Source: Hirsutella rhossiliensis
Lineage: Eukaryota > Ascomycota > Sordariomycetes > Hypocreales > Ophiocordycipitaceae
DNA: 64,000 nucleotides
Reading direction: 5' to 3'
NCBI RefSeq assembly: GCF_020360975.1
Contig: NW_025408670.1
Coordinates: 6,138,001-6,202,000, forward strand
Shown: in pieces, positions 9,769 to 20,168 of the stretch
How the letters are laid out: every line of letters begins with the position of its first letter
Position numbering within the stretch: position 1 is the first letter of the stretch
Translations under genes and position numbers: made by a program
The notes under the pieces: generated by a model
Databases searched by the model: none
What the model was told of the DNA's origin: nothing
The model's input: only the letters and a program-made list of their open reading frames with translations

Positions 9769-11519
9769 ATGTATGTATGTGTATTTCACCCGGAGGATTT
9801 CTCCTATAGGGCCTTAGACGTAAAAGCTACTGACATTTCAATACATTAATGCGTAACACCTTAAGCCCCACGGGTTAGCATACGCTACACCAACCTCGCC
9901 GCTACTCGCTCCGTGACAGGCCTGCTTGAAGGCCAATTTCTCCAAGTGTTCAGCGTCCTACCTTCAGCAGCTGAAGCGCGGTCTGTCGAAATCCGAAGTC
10001 GAATACCTGTGTGTTAGTATTGTTGAAGGTTAGTGCCATAATCGATCCTAAGTGGATTCTCACTTCCGCTGCTTATCCCGAAGGGCCAGACGCTGCCTGC
10101 GTCTCATCCCCATGGTTCCGCGCCCGACAGTTCCGGCTGTACGATTCGTGTGGTCCACCGCAGGGCACGCACTTTGGCACTGTCTCCTTGCATTCTCTGT
10201 GGTGATGTTCTGCTTTCGCGCATCTGCCACATCTTTGCGGCTTCTTGCATGAAAACGCCTTGTGTCCCATCTCTTGACAGTTGAAGCACTGAATCGGTCC
10301 TACGCGGCGTTCAAAAACATTGGTGCAGGCGGACTCTCCCGCAACATCGAACCACACGCCGTCCAGAAGTCTTTGCGCGTCACTCTCTTTAGTGACATAG
10401 ATCACCATTGACCCGTACGCTTTGGCTTTCTCTCTGTTGCTAAGCCAGGTGATCTTGGCAATCGTGACGTAATTCTCGGCTCCGAGCGCCTCAGCTGCGC
10501 CCGGCAGAACGTTGCCTTCGGCGTCCAGCACTGCGGTACGCTTGGTGTTGTCAACTTTGACAGGGTAAAGCTGATCTCTCAGTACCCTGGCTCCCGAAGT
10601 TACCGTCTTCTGCGCTGCTTCCTTGACCTGCTTCAACTCGGTTTGGTCTCTGCATAAAATTTTGATCCGGTCGGGGTTTCGAGCGTCTGTCACGACCGCT
10701 GCGCATTTCCAAGTCTCCTGCCTCTGACTCTTTCTCATGTCGCTCTCTATGGCCTTTCGGATGTTGCCGATCTGCGTCTGGCACCTGTTCGCTTCTTCGA
10801 CTCGTGATGTGTCCACCGTACAGTAGAGACTATCGCTGACGGCTGTTCGTGCCGATTTAGCTGCTGGTACGGTGCCCCGGTTCATTGTCTGGATCGTCGG
10901 CGATGACCCTGCAGCGCTCGCATACGACATCTGCGGACTGCTCTGCAGAGAAGATGCGGGCGTAGCCAGGGCCTCTAACTGCGCTCGGATGTGACGAAGC
11001 TCATCTCTCATCTCTTTCCCTTGTTGATCTATTTCCTGGATCATCTGCTGTTGCTTGGATATGATCTCGTTTTGCGCATCTATCGCTCGGCTGAGCTTTT
11101 GCGTTTCTTGACGTGACTCGCTCAAGAGTTCGAGAACTTTCTGGAGCATGGCTCGGCCTTCGTTCGCGCCACTGCTGCTGCTGGCAACTTTGCGCCGCTC
11201 AGTCGCGTCACTGATGGCGACATCGTCCGAGGCAATGCGCGTTGCAAGCCTAGTTGCGCGTGTTGTCTTCTCCGCCAGATCGTCGGGCTGTCGCGCGGCT
11301 TCTCGAATTTTGGTGCTTGGCCTCACGACGCGTGTCGATCTTTTCGCGGGTGTCGACGCAGGCGACGCGCTTCGCCCCACCATGATCACGGCCTCAGCCG
11401 GCGTCTCCATGATGAGGCCCCTCAATGCCTAGCTGGCGTTCGCTTCAGGCTTCTTGTCGAGTTCGTCGGATCCCCCGTCTCCTTTCGACCGTCGGGGTCA
11501 GATGTATAGGTTGTCACTC
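9769..11519 (-). mobile_element. Internally deleted non-LTR retrotransposon (half-LINE, Tad-like)
   Basis: The 1751-bp element is read on the minus strand and bounded by a perfect 12-bp duplication. Its 5' end (11519) leads into a leader of about 110 bp, then a complete gag-like ORF1 (11410-10073). Its 3' end is a short simple-repeat tail, (ACAT)n on the element strand, at about 9769-9785, as seen in many fungal LINEs. The reverse transcriptase/endonuclease ORF2 is missing. Only a 29-codon open stretch beginning MALTFNNTNTQVFDFGF (ATG at 10039) follows ORF1 before about 250 bp of 3'-UTR-like sequence. Base composition is normal and ORF1 is open, so the copy appears young or has escaped RIP. 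It must have been mobilised by reverse transcriptase supplied in trans. Confidence 0.75.
10073..11410 (-). CDS. LINE ORF1 gag-like zinc-knuckle protein
   Basis: Single open frame of 445 codons on the minus strand. The ATG at 11410 (METPAEAV) is preferred over an upstream in-frame TTG. The N-terminal third is basic and low in complexity. A long heptad-rich coiled coil follows (around MLQKVLELLSESRQETQKL and MRDELRHIRAQLEAL). The C-terminus holds three zinc knuckles: CFNCQEMGHKAFSC, CGRCAKAEHHHREC and CVPCGGPHESYSRNC. This is the layout of the RNA-binding ORF1 proteins of Tad/I-type non-LTR elements, which coat the element RNA. No stop or frameshift is present, so it could be translated. Without ORF2 the element cannot copy itself. 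Confidence 0.85.
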   Translation of the reverse strand: METPAEAVIMVGRSASPASTPAKRSTRVVRPSTKIREAARQPDDLAEKTTRATRLATRIASDDVAISDATERRKVASSSSGANEGRAMLQKVLELLSESRQETQKLSRAIDAQNEIISKQQQMIQEIDQQGKEMRDELRHIRAQLEALATPASSLQSSPQMSYASAAGSSPTIQTMNRGTVPAAKSARTAVSDSLYCTVDTSRVEEANRCQTQIGNIRKAIESDMRKSQRQETWKCAAVVTDARNPDRIKILCRDQTELKQVKEAAQKTVTSGARVLRDQLYPVKVDNTKRTAVLDAEGNVLPGAAEALGAENYVTIAKITWLSNREKAKAYGSMVIYVTKESDAQRLLDGVWFDVAGESACTNVFERRVGPIQCFNCQEMGHKAFSCKKPQRCGRCAKAEHHHRECKETVPKCVPCGGPHESYSRNCRARNHGDETQAASGPSG

Positions 11520-11531
11520 GTTATTGATTGT
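11520..11531. repeat. Target-site duplication, right copy
   Basis: The 12-mer GTTATTGATTGT is identical to 9757-9768 and directly flanks the 5' end of the element. Confidence 0.75.
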
Positions 11532-13319
11532 GGAGGATGCAGGGACTGGAACAATGAGATGGCATCTCATCTCGGATGTGCGTTACTTACATAAGCAGCC
11601 TCATGGCTCAGGTGCGCCTAAGACTAGGGCCCGATTTAGTTGACTTCTTCTCAACTCCAAACTTTGCCACCCACAGGAAACCGCCCTCTGCCGACACCGC
11701 TGCAACCATGGAGCTGACGGAAGCAAGCCTTTGAGTGCTCGATCGGTCCTCCTACTACTCGCCATTGCCGCCACCTACTTGTCACCAGCGGCCCACGTGA
11801 AAGATGCCCAAGAATGCATCTATACAGAATTGAAGTCATTGACGCGCATGGGCCCAAGGCCAGCGGCACATCAGAGAAGCCGACATTTGCATAGATGGCG
11901 ACCGGGTTGTCTACCGAGGCGATGCGTGGCCCGACCTCGATGGTCCGGCGATTTGGAACCGCCAGCCTCAAGACCTGCTGCCCGCCCCTTTGGCGTGCCA
12001 TAATTGGACCTCCCAAGCCAATTCAAATCGACAATGGGCAAGAGGCGAAAGACGCAAACACGGCCTCTAGAGCGTATGTGCCGTATACACGACGGCTCCG
12101 TCCCTCTTCGGCTGATGACTTTCAAGGTGTGCAAGCTGGCCAGGAGCTGGATTGCCCTAATGCGCACGACGCTTCATTCCCGTCGCCATCACGCAGTACC
12201 GTGGCGACGCCAGAGAGGAAGCGGAAGCGCATTCAAAACGCGTCGGCTGCACCACATACGAAGCATCACGGGCCTCTACCCCGGACCGCAATGCATCCCC
12301 CAGGCGGCCCTCAAGCCCAAGAATCACAGCGGGGCTGCTTTGCTTCTTGCTGGCGCTGTGCGGCCCACCAGGAAGGCCCGATGTGAGGGACGGGGTCAGA
12401 CCCTCATGGCGCCGACAGAATACAGTTCCGCCGACACAACCGCTGTCGTCAAAGAGCGAACCCTCCGCCGACGAAGAGTGCCAACCCGACTGCCGAGGGC
12501 CAGAGAGACGCGGGCTCGACAAGACAAGAAAACACAAGACGCTGCCAAATGACCCACTGGGAGACGAAAAATGGCATCGTCAAGAGCCAACGTAGCGCCT
12601 GTTATCGGATCTGGTTTGAGTAGGCTTGTTGGTCATGCTCTGAGGAAAGGGCCTGGAAACAAGACTGCAGCAACACAGCCCGCGCACCGCAGAAGCAGGA
12701 AGCCCGCAAAGCGGCGCCACGAGTTCGGTATACTGGGCGGATGAGGTTCTTTTGTGAGCAACTTTGCTCAGCTGCCAACCGAGACGTGCTACGGCTACTC
12801 CTGCAGCGGCGCTCGCATCGAAAACGGCCAGCTACTCTTGAATACGTCTACCCCATCATGACCATTTGATGGCCAAGACCCGGCAGAGTATCGACCAAGA
12901 ACATGCTCGACGCAGGTTGAGCCTGTACTCACTCTACTTTTTTCTGTACCTCTGCACCTCTTGGCTGGACCGTACGGGGTCTGCCAAGTCCAAAACACAC
13001 TGAATCAGCCAACCCATACCTGTCAGAGAGGCCGACAGAGTCGGGACTTTGGCGGCAGCCTAGTCCGAGCGCGGAGGAAACGCGGGCGGAGACCCCAGCC
13101 AAGTGCGGGATGCGGGTCTCACTCTAGACCAGCTCCAGCGGGCGGGCACCAGGTGGGGCTCCCCTCCCATTCGTTCCCCTCGGCTCCAAGCCTTGGTTCG
13201 CAGGGGAGAGGAGAAGCAGTCGTCACCTCGCAAAGTCCCGAGAGAACTACTCACAATGTCCACGACGTGAGCGCCTATGCATCGGGAATCTTGCGCTGAC
13301 TGGGCAAGACAACGTCACC
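11532..13319. other. Gene-poor region with decayed open frames
   Basis: No convincing gene. Plus-strand frames at 11895-12386 and 12004-12552 are open for 163 and 182 codons but have no recognisable domain and overlap one another. One short plus-strand stretch near 11880-12010, containing ADICIDGDRVVYRGDAWPD, looks more protein-like than its surroundings and may be the remnant of a lost gene or element. The interval 12600-13300 shows nothing. Confidence 0.35.
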
Positions 13320-14255
13320 ATGCCGACGTACCTGTGCCACGGCTTCCGGTGGCATCGCCGCGGCATCCGCATCTTCGTCATTATCAACAACCTCGAGGAC
13401 GCCGCGCCGGACTGGATCGTTGGGCGCACGAGCGCCTCGCTGATCCTTGACCAATTCCGCATCGCCTTTGACTTTCTCCCGAGCCGCCCTCTTGCGGCAG
13501 CCACCCCGACCGAGGAGGAGAAAACGAAAACGCCGCACCAGGACGATGACTTGTCGCCGCCGCCGTCGCGAGTGCCCGCTACAGACGATGAGGTGTTGAT
13601 GCACGACTGGTCGCCGGTCAAGCTGCTGGAGGAGTACGACTTGGACGAGATGACGAGCGCATCGCGGCCGTATGCCTACGTCGCCGACCATGTCGTTCGT
13701 GTGGACCTGGGCGCCAACGTGGCCAAGGAAATGGCAAAGTACCAGAGCATGGCTGAGGAAGGCAGCGATGGCTGGTTTGAGAAGCTCAGAGACAAGCTGC
13801 AGGCCAATGAGGAAATACAGTGGTACGTCGTCGTGTGCGCCGACGACGAGAGAGCCGTGCCCGAGGAAGAGCTGGACGACTACGACGACGATGACGGCAC
13901 GGTCCAGGAAGAAGTGGCGGAAGAGAAGCGTGAGGAAGAGGAACAGGAAGAGGAGGACCAGGAAGAGAAACTGCCGCCACTGCCCCCACCGATCAAAGAC
14001 TATCCCTTTCGCCTCAGACAAAAGCAACAAGCGGCGCCGCCGAGGCTCGTCGAGACGACGACGCACACGGACCGGCCAACTCCGACTCGGAGCGGTGACA
14101 AGGTCGGCCATGTGGCATTGCCCGAGCGCCACAGCCCGCCACCCGAATTCATCGCCGACGACCAATGCAAAGCGACGAGCCGTCAGCCCGGGCTGAGGCG
14201 TAAGCTGTCGGCCAAGGGACTGCGACGGATTTTTTCAAAGAGAGGAGCTCGGTGA
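13320..14255 (+). CDS. Conserved fungal acidic protein, function unknown
   Basis: Single-exon gene of 311 residues. The ATG at 13320 lies in a good context (CACC before ATG) and begins MPTYLCHGFRWHRRGIRIFV, a start I associate with a conserved Pezizomycotina family whose first part resembles a PH-like fold; this is recollection of the family style, not proof. Residues 1-65 and about 115-180 look ordered (DWSPVKLLEEYDLDE, YAYVADHVVRVDLG, WFEKLRDKLQANEEIQWYVV). A highly acidic run follows (Asp/Glu repeats at about residues 180-220), then a basic, Ser/Pro-rich tail ending KGLRRIFSKRGAR that could bind membrane or nucleic acid. No signal peptide or membrane segment is seen. Confidence 0.75.
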   Translation: MPTYLCHGFRWHRRGIRIFVIINNLEDAAPDWIVGRTSASLILDQFRIAFDFLPSRPLAAATPTEEEKTKTPHQDDDLSPPPSRVPATDDEVLMHDWSPVKLLEEYDLDEMTSASRPYAYVADHVVRVDLGANVAKEMAKYQSMAEEGSDGWFEKLRDKLQANEEIQWYVVVCADDERAVPEEELDDYDDDDGTVQEEVAEEKREEEEQEEEDQEEKLPPLPPPIKDYPFRLRQKQQAAPPRLVETTTHTDRPTPTRSGDKVGHVALPERHSPPPEFIADDQCKATSRQPGLRRKLSAKGLRRIFSKRGAR

Positions 14256-14913
14256 TGACGAGAGATTGGAGGCGGTTTGCTTTCCCGTGGCGATGGCGAT
14301 AACAAATCCCATTCGTTCTTTTGGGGGGCCTCTTGGCCCAATGGAATATCGGGAAGTGATGGATCACCGATGTCGTCGATTTGGCTAATATTGGCCTGCT
14401 CCAATGTATGCCCCGCGCCGCGACGCCTGTAACACTACATACCAAGCACTTTTTACCCTTATCTCCAGCCCGGTTCGTCTCAGCGGGACATTGGAGGGCG
14501 CCAGCCATTTGTCAAAAGGTCATGGATACGCACCGGGGAGGGAAGAAAATACGAACATTTCGGATATATACCTGGGTTCGCTCACGCTCGCTCATCAGCC
14601 GGAGGGCTTCATAAACGCGCGCACTTTCTGATGTGTAGCCCGCGTGTATAAGACACTGCCCCGTCACGTGTGAGCAGCGCCATCCCTCATTTACCGCCAT
14701 CCATCCCTTCCAGGCAGACACAGCATCCTTGCAGGCAGACACAACATCATCTGGCTGCAGAAGCAAGCCTCACGGGCCCTTGCTGCCTCCTCTCTATCTG
14801 CACGGCGACGGTCCCATTGATCGCCTGCAACCCTCGTCCTCGACGCCACCGCGCGCCTCGGCCATACGCTCTTATTCCATATCCGTTTCCTTTTTCCTTC
14901 TGGCACCGCCCTG
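14256..14913. other. Intergenic region upstream of the MFS gene
   Basis: No gene seen. A short TATA-like motif (TATAAG near 14645) and pyrimidine-rich DNA precede the transporter ATG at 14914. Confidence 0.4.
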
Positions 14914-16791
14914 ATGCCGTTGGACACCGGCCTCGCCCCGAGCCAATTGAGGCCCGGGCCGGGCGACGTGTCGCCTTCGTTTGCCCAGACGGGCGCCGAC
15001 TTCTTCCTCGACGACAGCGACGACGCAAGCGACATCGACGACGACGACGACGACGGCTACTTTGACGACCTGCAGTCGGAATTCGACGGCGGTGCCGACA
15101 CGTATGAGCTGGTCGTGAACAAGCGAGATGTGCCGCGGGAACGGGGCCGCGCGCGTGGCCATGACGGCGTCGACGTCAGGACGGGCCGGCGCCCAAGGCA
15201 GCCGGGCGCCGCGGCGGGCGCTTCCCAGCTCTACACGCCCGAGGAGGAGCTCGCCGTCCGGACAAAGTTTGATCGGAAGCTGGTGCTCTTCGTGGCGCTC
15301 CTGTATATGCTCAGCTTCCTCGACCGCTCCAGTACGTCGTCGACTCAGCCTCACCAAGGGTCTGCTCAATCCTCACTAACACGCGCGCACCACCTGCAGA
15401 CATTGGCAACGCCCGCATCGCAGGCATGAACCGCGACCTGCAGACCAGCCCGCCGCGCGACGACTGGTACGAGTGGTCCCTGACGGCCTTTTACCTCTCG
15501 TACCTTGCCTTTGAGTGGATGTCGCTGCTGTGGAAGATTGTGCCCGCCCACGTCCTCGTCTCCGCCATTGTCCTGACGTGGGGCCTCGCCGCGTCGCTGC
15601 AGTCCGTCGCCACCTCGTACCCGGTCCTCATCGCCTTGAGGGTCGTGCTCGGCATCGGCGAGGCTGGCTTCACTGGTATCCCCTTCTACCTCAGCTTCTT
15701 CTTCAGGCGCGAGGAGCTGGCGTTTCGGACCGCCATCTTCATCTCGGGTTAGTCAATCTATCGTGTCAGGGTAAAGCATCGTGGCTGGCTGACCATTGGC
15801 TCACACCTCGACAGCCGCACCCCTGGCGACGAGCTTCGCCTCGACCCTCGCCTGGCTCATCGTCAAGTTTGCCTCCCTCGGCCCCATCGCCCCCTGGCGC
15901 CTTCTCTTCCTCATCGAGGGCTTCCCCTCGGTCGTCATCTCCGTCGTCGCCTGGTCCGCCATCCCCGACTCCCCCCAGACGGCGCGCTACCTGACGGATC
16001 GCGAGCGCGACGTGGCTCGGCTGCGGCTGCGCGGCGAAAAGTCGTCGTCGAGGCCCCCCACGCCCGGGGTCCGCGGCCGCGACCTCGTCGCTGTCCTTCG
16101 CGACCCCGTCGCCTGGCTCACCGCCGCCATCCTCTTCCTCGCAAACATGGCCTACTCGTCCCTGCCCGTCTTCCTGCCCAAGATCATTGCCGAAATGGGC
16201 CACAGCACCGTCGCCTCCCAGGCCCTCAGCGCCCCGCCCTACCTCGTCGCCTTTGGCCTCGTCCTCTTCACCGCCCACATGTCGGACCGCCTCCGCGCCC
16301 GCACCGGCCCCCTCGTCTTCCACGCCCTCGCCTCCGCCCTCGGATACACCCTCCTCGCACTCGCCGAATCCCTCGCCCTCCCCCCCCTGCTGCGCTACCT
16401 GGCCCTCTACCCTGCCGCCGTTGGCTTCTACAACGTCGTCACCCTCGTCATCGCCTGGTCCATCAACAACCAAGCCAACCAGACCCGCCAGGGCGCCGGC
16501 TTCGCCCTGCTCCAGTTTGTCGGCCAGTGCGGGCCCCTCATCGGCACTCGCCTCTATCCCGACCGTGATGGGCCCTACTACACGCGAGGCATGGGCGCCT
16601 GCGCCTGCGCCATGTTAGCCGTTGCCGCTTTGGCTCTCATCCTGCGACTTCTCCTCAAGCACCGAAACCATCGCATGGACAGAGCCGAGGACGAAAAGTT
16701 GGCCAACGGCAACATGGTCGAAGAACAAGGCCTGGTAGGCTCGGGAAAACTGAAGAGGACGTCGGCAGACCGTTTCAGATATATGCTATGA
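14914..16791 (+). CDS. MFS anion:cation symporter, DAL5/allantoate permease type
   Basis: Exons 14914-15331, 15400-15747 and 15815-16791 give 580 residues in frame with canonical introns. After a hydrophilic N-terminus of about 110 residues with an Asp run come the helices of a major facilitator. Family marks are FDRKLVLFVALLYMLSFLDR, which continues across intron 1 as SNIGNARIAGM, and, in the next exon, the loop R-V-V-L-G-I-G-E-A-G-F. Together these match the anion:cation symporter group (allantoate, nicotinate and similar organic-anion permeases) at the plasma membrane. The N-terminus is longer and more acidic than usual, so a later start cannot be excluded, but the frame is open and the ATG well placed. 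The true substrate cannot be told from sequence. Confidence 0.92.
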
Positions 16792-17007
16792 AGCGATACC
16801 TTGTGCATACTAATCCCCCCCCCCCGGGGCACGTCTGGCTTCATTGATCGTGCCAAGCCTACGGCAGGTTTCTCATCTTGCTACTTGCAACCCGGGCTCC
16901 CCGCGGGCGAGCTCACCGTCGCCCGTCTTCGTCAAAAAACCTTCGTCCCCAATTTGCGGCGCAGCAAGTGATCCGGTCATAACTGTTTGGCCATCTTGGA
17001 GCTTCTC

Positions 17008-17946
17008 TCACTTCTGAAACAGCATCCAGCCGGGTGCCTGATACTTGGCCACCCCCTCTTTCCACCATTCCTCGTTGCCGAATCGACCGCGCTCAAAGGA
17101 AAAGGTGCCGAAGCCCCGTTCTGACTTGCCCTTCAGCGGGTCAGCAGGCCGTTCCCTGCGACGTTTGGCCTTCCACGCCTCAAACTGCCTGCGTTCCTGT
17201 TCCTTCTGCAGCCTCCACCTGTGACGTGCCAGGCTGAGATGGCGACTGCCGCCGCGGTAGACATGGGTGGCCAACTTGCGGAGTCCTTGGAGCCGTGGAC
17301 GCTTGGAGAAAGACCTGGTCAGGCTGCGAAGCGAGAACTGCGATGCACTGCGCTTGTTTGGTCGGAGAGGCGGTAAGGAGGTGGGCTCTGAGCCTTTCAA
17401 ACGTTGCGAGTCGGCTGGCCCGTCATACTGGTTCTTGAGGCGCTGAAGGCTGTTTAACGTGCTCTCCGAAACGTCACTTGGACTGGTACGACTGTCGATG
17501 GCGGGGGCTAGAGGCTCAAATTCCAAAGGCGTAGGGCTTAGGCGCTGAGAGAGGGAATCACTGGGCAGTACTTCAGAGCTATCCGCAAGCTCGTACTGGT
17601 TGTAGGCGGGCCTCTGGAGCGGACGAGGCTCGTCCTGCCATCCTGAGATGGCGGCTGTCGCCTCATCCATAGCCTCTTGGTGGCTCGTGTCGCCCTCGGC
17701 CTGTTGTGTAGACGACACCGTTGAGCTGGACCTGAGATACGAGAGACGATCATTGCCGCGGCCGAAGCGGGACAGATCCGACAAGCTCAGTCTGTTGACA
17801 CGCATGGTGGATGCGGGCGAGACGACCTGCGGAGAGCCAGGGCTGCTGCAGGGGTATTCCGAGGATGCGCTTCGGGCGCGAGCAGGCCGGTCTGCCAAGG
17901 GAGATTCCTGCCTCTCGCGGCCGAGCTGGAGGTTCTCATCAATCAT
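17008..17946 (-). CDS. Disordered conserved protein, 5' end unresolved
   Basis: Minus-strand frame ending at 17008. The first in-frame ATG after the last stop is at 17946, giving 312 residues, but the open frame runs on without a stop to 18228 and reads protein-like (GSDKENCGSRGFGSTGLLFG, then AERDAFGPAAEGTWGVK). An in-frame TAG (18231-18229) separates this from a further in-frame ATG at 18414 (MLHHLSLPSRP). Either an unrecognised intron removes the TAG, or the gene carries a nonsense mutation. The product is Ser/Pro/Arg-rich and mostly disordered. A basic block near the C-terminus (FSLRSLTRSFSKRPRLQGLR, HRWRLQKEQERRQFEAWKAK) and the ending KYQAPGWMLFQK look conserved. The DKEN in the extension is a possible KEN box. 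Function unknown. Confidence 0.6.
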   Translation of the reverse strand: MIDENLQLGRERQESPLADRPARARSASSEYPCSSPGSPQVVSPASTMRVNRLSLSDLSRFGRGNDRLSYLRSSSTVSSTQQAEGDTSHQEAMDEATAAISGWQDEPRPLQRPAYNQYELADSSEVLPSDSLSQRLSPTPLEFEPLAPAIDSRTSPSDVSESTLNSLQRLKNQYDGPADSQRLKGSEPTSLPPLRPNKRSASQFSLRSLTRSFSKRPRLQGLRKLATHVYRGGSRHLSLARHRWRLQKEQERRQFEAWKAKRRRERPADPLKGKSERGFGTFSFERGRFGNEEWWKEGVAKYQAPGWMLFQK

Positions 17947-18414
17947 GGCGAGGAACCTGTCCGAATCGGGAGAAAGCTGGTCGGAAGGCGCGTCCGGGAA
18001 ACCCCGAGCCGATTCTGGGCTGTCGTTGCGCTCTGCCGGAGCGCGGCACCGGTCGAGACGGTCATGTTGGGGACTTGTAGGGAGCAAAGCGCCATTCTGG
18101 AGAAAGGGAGATGCCTTGACGCCCCATGTACCCTCGGCGGCGGGACCGAACGCATCCCTCTCCGCCCCGCCAAACAGCAGCCCCGTCGACCCGAAGCCGC
18201 GCGAGCCGCAGTTCTCCTTGTCCGAGCCCTACTCAGAAGCAGGGGCAACGCCGCGCTCTGCAGAAGATGGCAAGGCGTGCGAGAAGCTGGTCGATGGACG
18301 GCGGCACGGCGGGGCGAGCTGGGAGCTGGAGAGGCTCTGGCGGCGCGAGGAAGTATTGTCCGAGGGCGCGGCTGGGGGGAGCGGGCGTGAGGGGAGGGAT
18401 AAGTGATGAAGCAT

Positions 18415-19450
18415 GGTCGATGGAGATGAGGGGAGGAAGACGACGGCGATGGAGATGATGAAGAGCTATGCTGTTTCTGCTCGATACGGAGTCGACGCGG
18501 TGCAGGAGGACAGAGGCGAGATGCTGACAGAGGTTCCTCTGACGATATGTCAGGACGGGCAAACGGCAGGAGCTTAGCGAGCACCTTTATACTACTTTGA
18601 CGCTTTTGGAAGTCGGGTCCAGGTCGGGGACTGAGAGAGATGCAACCATGCCTGCCTCGTTGCTTCCTCTCCGCACGCGTTCGTTGTCTTCACGCAGTCC
18701 ACGACAAGGCCCAGCCATAGCTTGGCATCCCGGCCGACCACGAGTACCGGCGGCGGACGCGCAAAGGTGGAATGAGGACGAGACGGTTTACTCAATGGCC
18801 GTCTGTTAGAAGAAGTATAAGAAGCATAAGTGGCGAAATAAGGTGCAAAGGTTTCCACGCTTCTCAAATGTAATTCATGAAATCGTGACATCATGGTAAA
18901 TGGCGCTGTTGCGCGACCACCTCAGCCCATGATGGGTTTCCATGGCCGAGGACCAGCCCCACTGAGTCTGTCCCCAGCACATTCGCCGCCTGGCTATAGA
19001 CTGCAGCCTTGGTCATCAGCTGAGCTCTCGCCGCACTCGGCCTCCAGTAGACGAAAAGTATATGAGATGAAGGGTGAGCTTCTTGGGGCACACAGTAGAC
19101 GTTACACGCCGATGGCTCTTCCCACTGGTGCCCTCCCCAGCTGGGCCCGGGATGGATCATCCAGACGTTCGTATTCGAAGAGGTTTAGGAAGAGGAACGA
19201 TTATATCTCGGGCCCCAGCTACCAGGTCCATGGCTTCAGCTGGGTTGAGCCTGAGCGGCGCGCGTGAATGCAGGGACATGCGTGAGCATCTCGCAAGAGG
19301 CCAAGGAATCGGGGCCGTAGGACCGGTGTCTCGACCGGCTGCTTCCCAGGACATGGAGGCGATGCGTTGCTTGCAAGCCCCATGGCGTGGATGGACTGAG
19401 CTTGAATTACGGCATCGGCGGCCGACGGTTGTGTTGGCCCTAAGGTCTCC
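18415..19450. other. Intergenic region, no gene seen
   Basis: Only short overlapping frames on both strands; none has family features or a splice-supported extension. Confidence 0.4.
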
Positions 19451-20168
19451 CTAGTTGATCCCCTTTGACGGAAAGTCGGATTTGCGAACCTGCCCGGTGC
19501 GTGATACCTTGATCCAGGTCAAGGTGGTGAGTTTGGACCACGAGCCTTCCCAATCCTCGAGCAATTTGACATTTTCTTCCGTCATGACGTCTGGGAGGGC
19601 TAGAGCGAAAGGAATCAGCTCGACGTTGGGCACAACTGCGGGGCAACAGTTGACTTACCGAAGCCCTTTTGGTACTCGATGTCGAGGGCCGCTATCTTCA
19701 TTTTGAGCAGATCCTCTCTTGTGCTTGGAGGGCGGCCAGAACGCCGCGCCTTTTTTAGGGTAGCGTATTCTTCATCGTGCTGGTGGATGAAGCTTCCCAT
19801 TACATGTTAGCGGGCACGAGACAGGGGCGGGCGGGCGAGACTCACGCATGGATGAGCGACTGGACGGCGGCGAGGTCAAGCGGCGAGTTGCCCGTCTCGG
19901 TCAAGTTTTCTTGCACAAAGACAACACGATCAACTGAGAAGAGAGAGGGCTCGTGAGCATCCGCCCTGTAGCTGCGTGGGAGCCTGTCCAACTTACCGAT
20001 TGGCCGCTCCTGCTTGCTCCTAGCCGCAGCGAGCTTCTCGAGGCGCTGGTCTCGCACGCCTGCCTTGTGCAGTCGCTGCGAGTCGCGAGACTTTTCGTGC
20101 AAGGCATTGACCTCGCCGTTACGCTTCTTGGCAATGTGCTTGCGCGTCTTGTGCAGAGAGCTTGGCAT
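19451..20168 (-). CDS. TMA16: Translation machinery-associated protein 16
   Basis: Four minus-strand exons (20168-19997, 19933-19846, 19792-19659, 19599-19451) join to 180 residues, the usual size of the family. Recognisable blocks are the basic start MPSSLHKTRKHIAKKRNGEV, then LHEKSRDSQRLHKAGVRD, RLEKLAAARSKQERPIVDRV, FIHQHDEEYATLKKARRSGR, REDLLKMKIAALDIEYQKGF and LPDVMTEENVKLLEDWEGSW. These match Tma16, a nuclear/nucleolar factor that associates with pre-60S ribosomal particles. All introns are GT-AG and join in phase. Its start faces EXO1 across a 1.4-kb gap. Confidence 0.95.
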
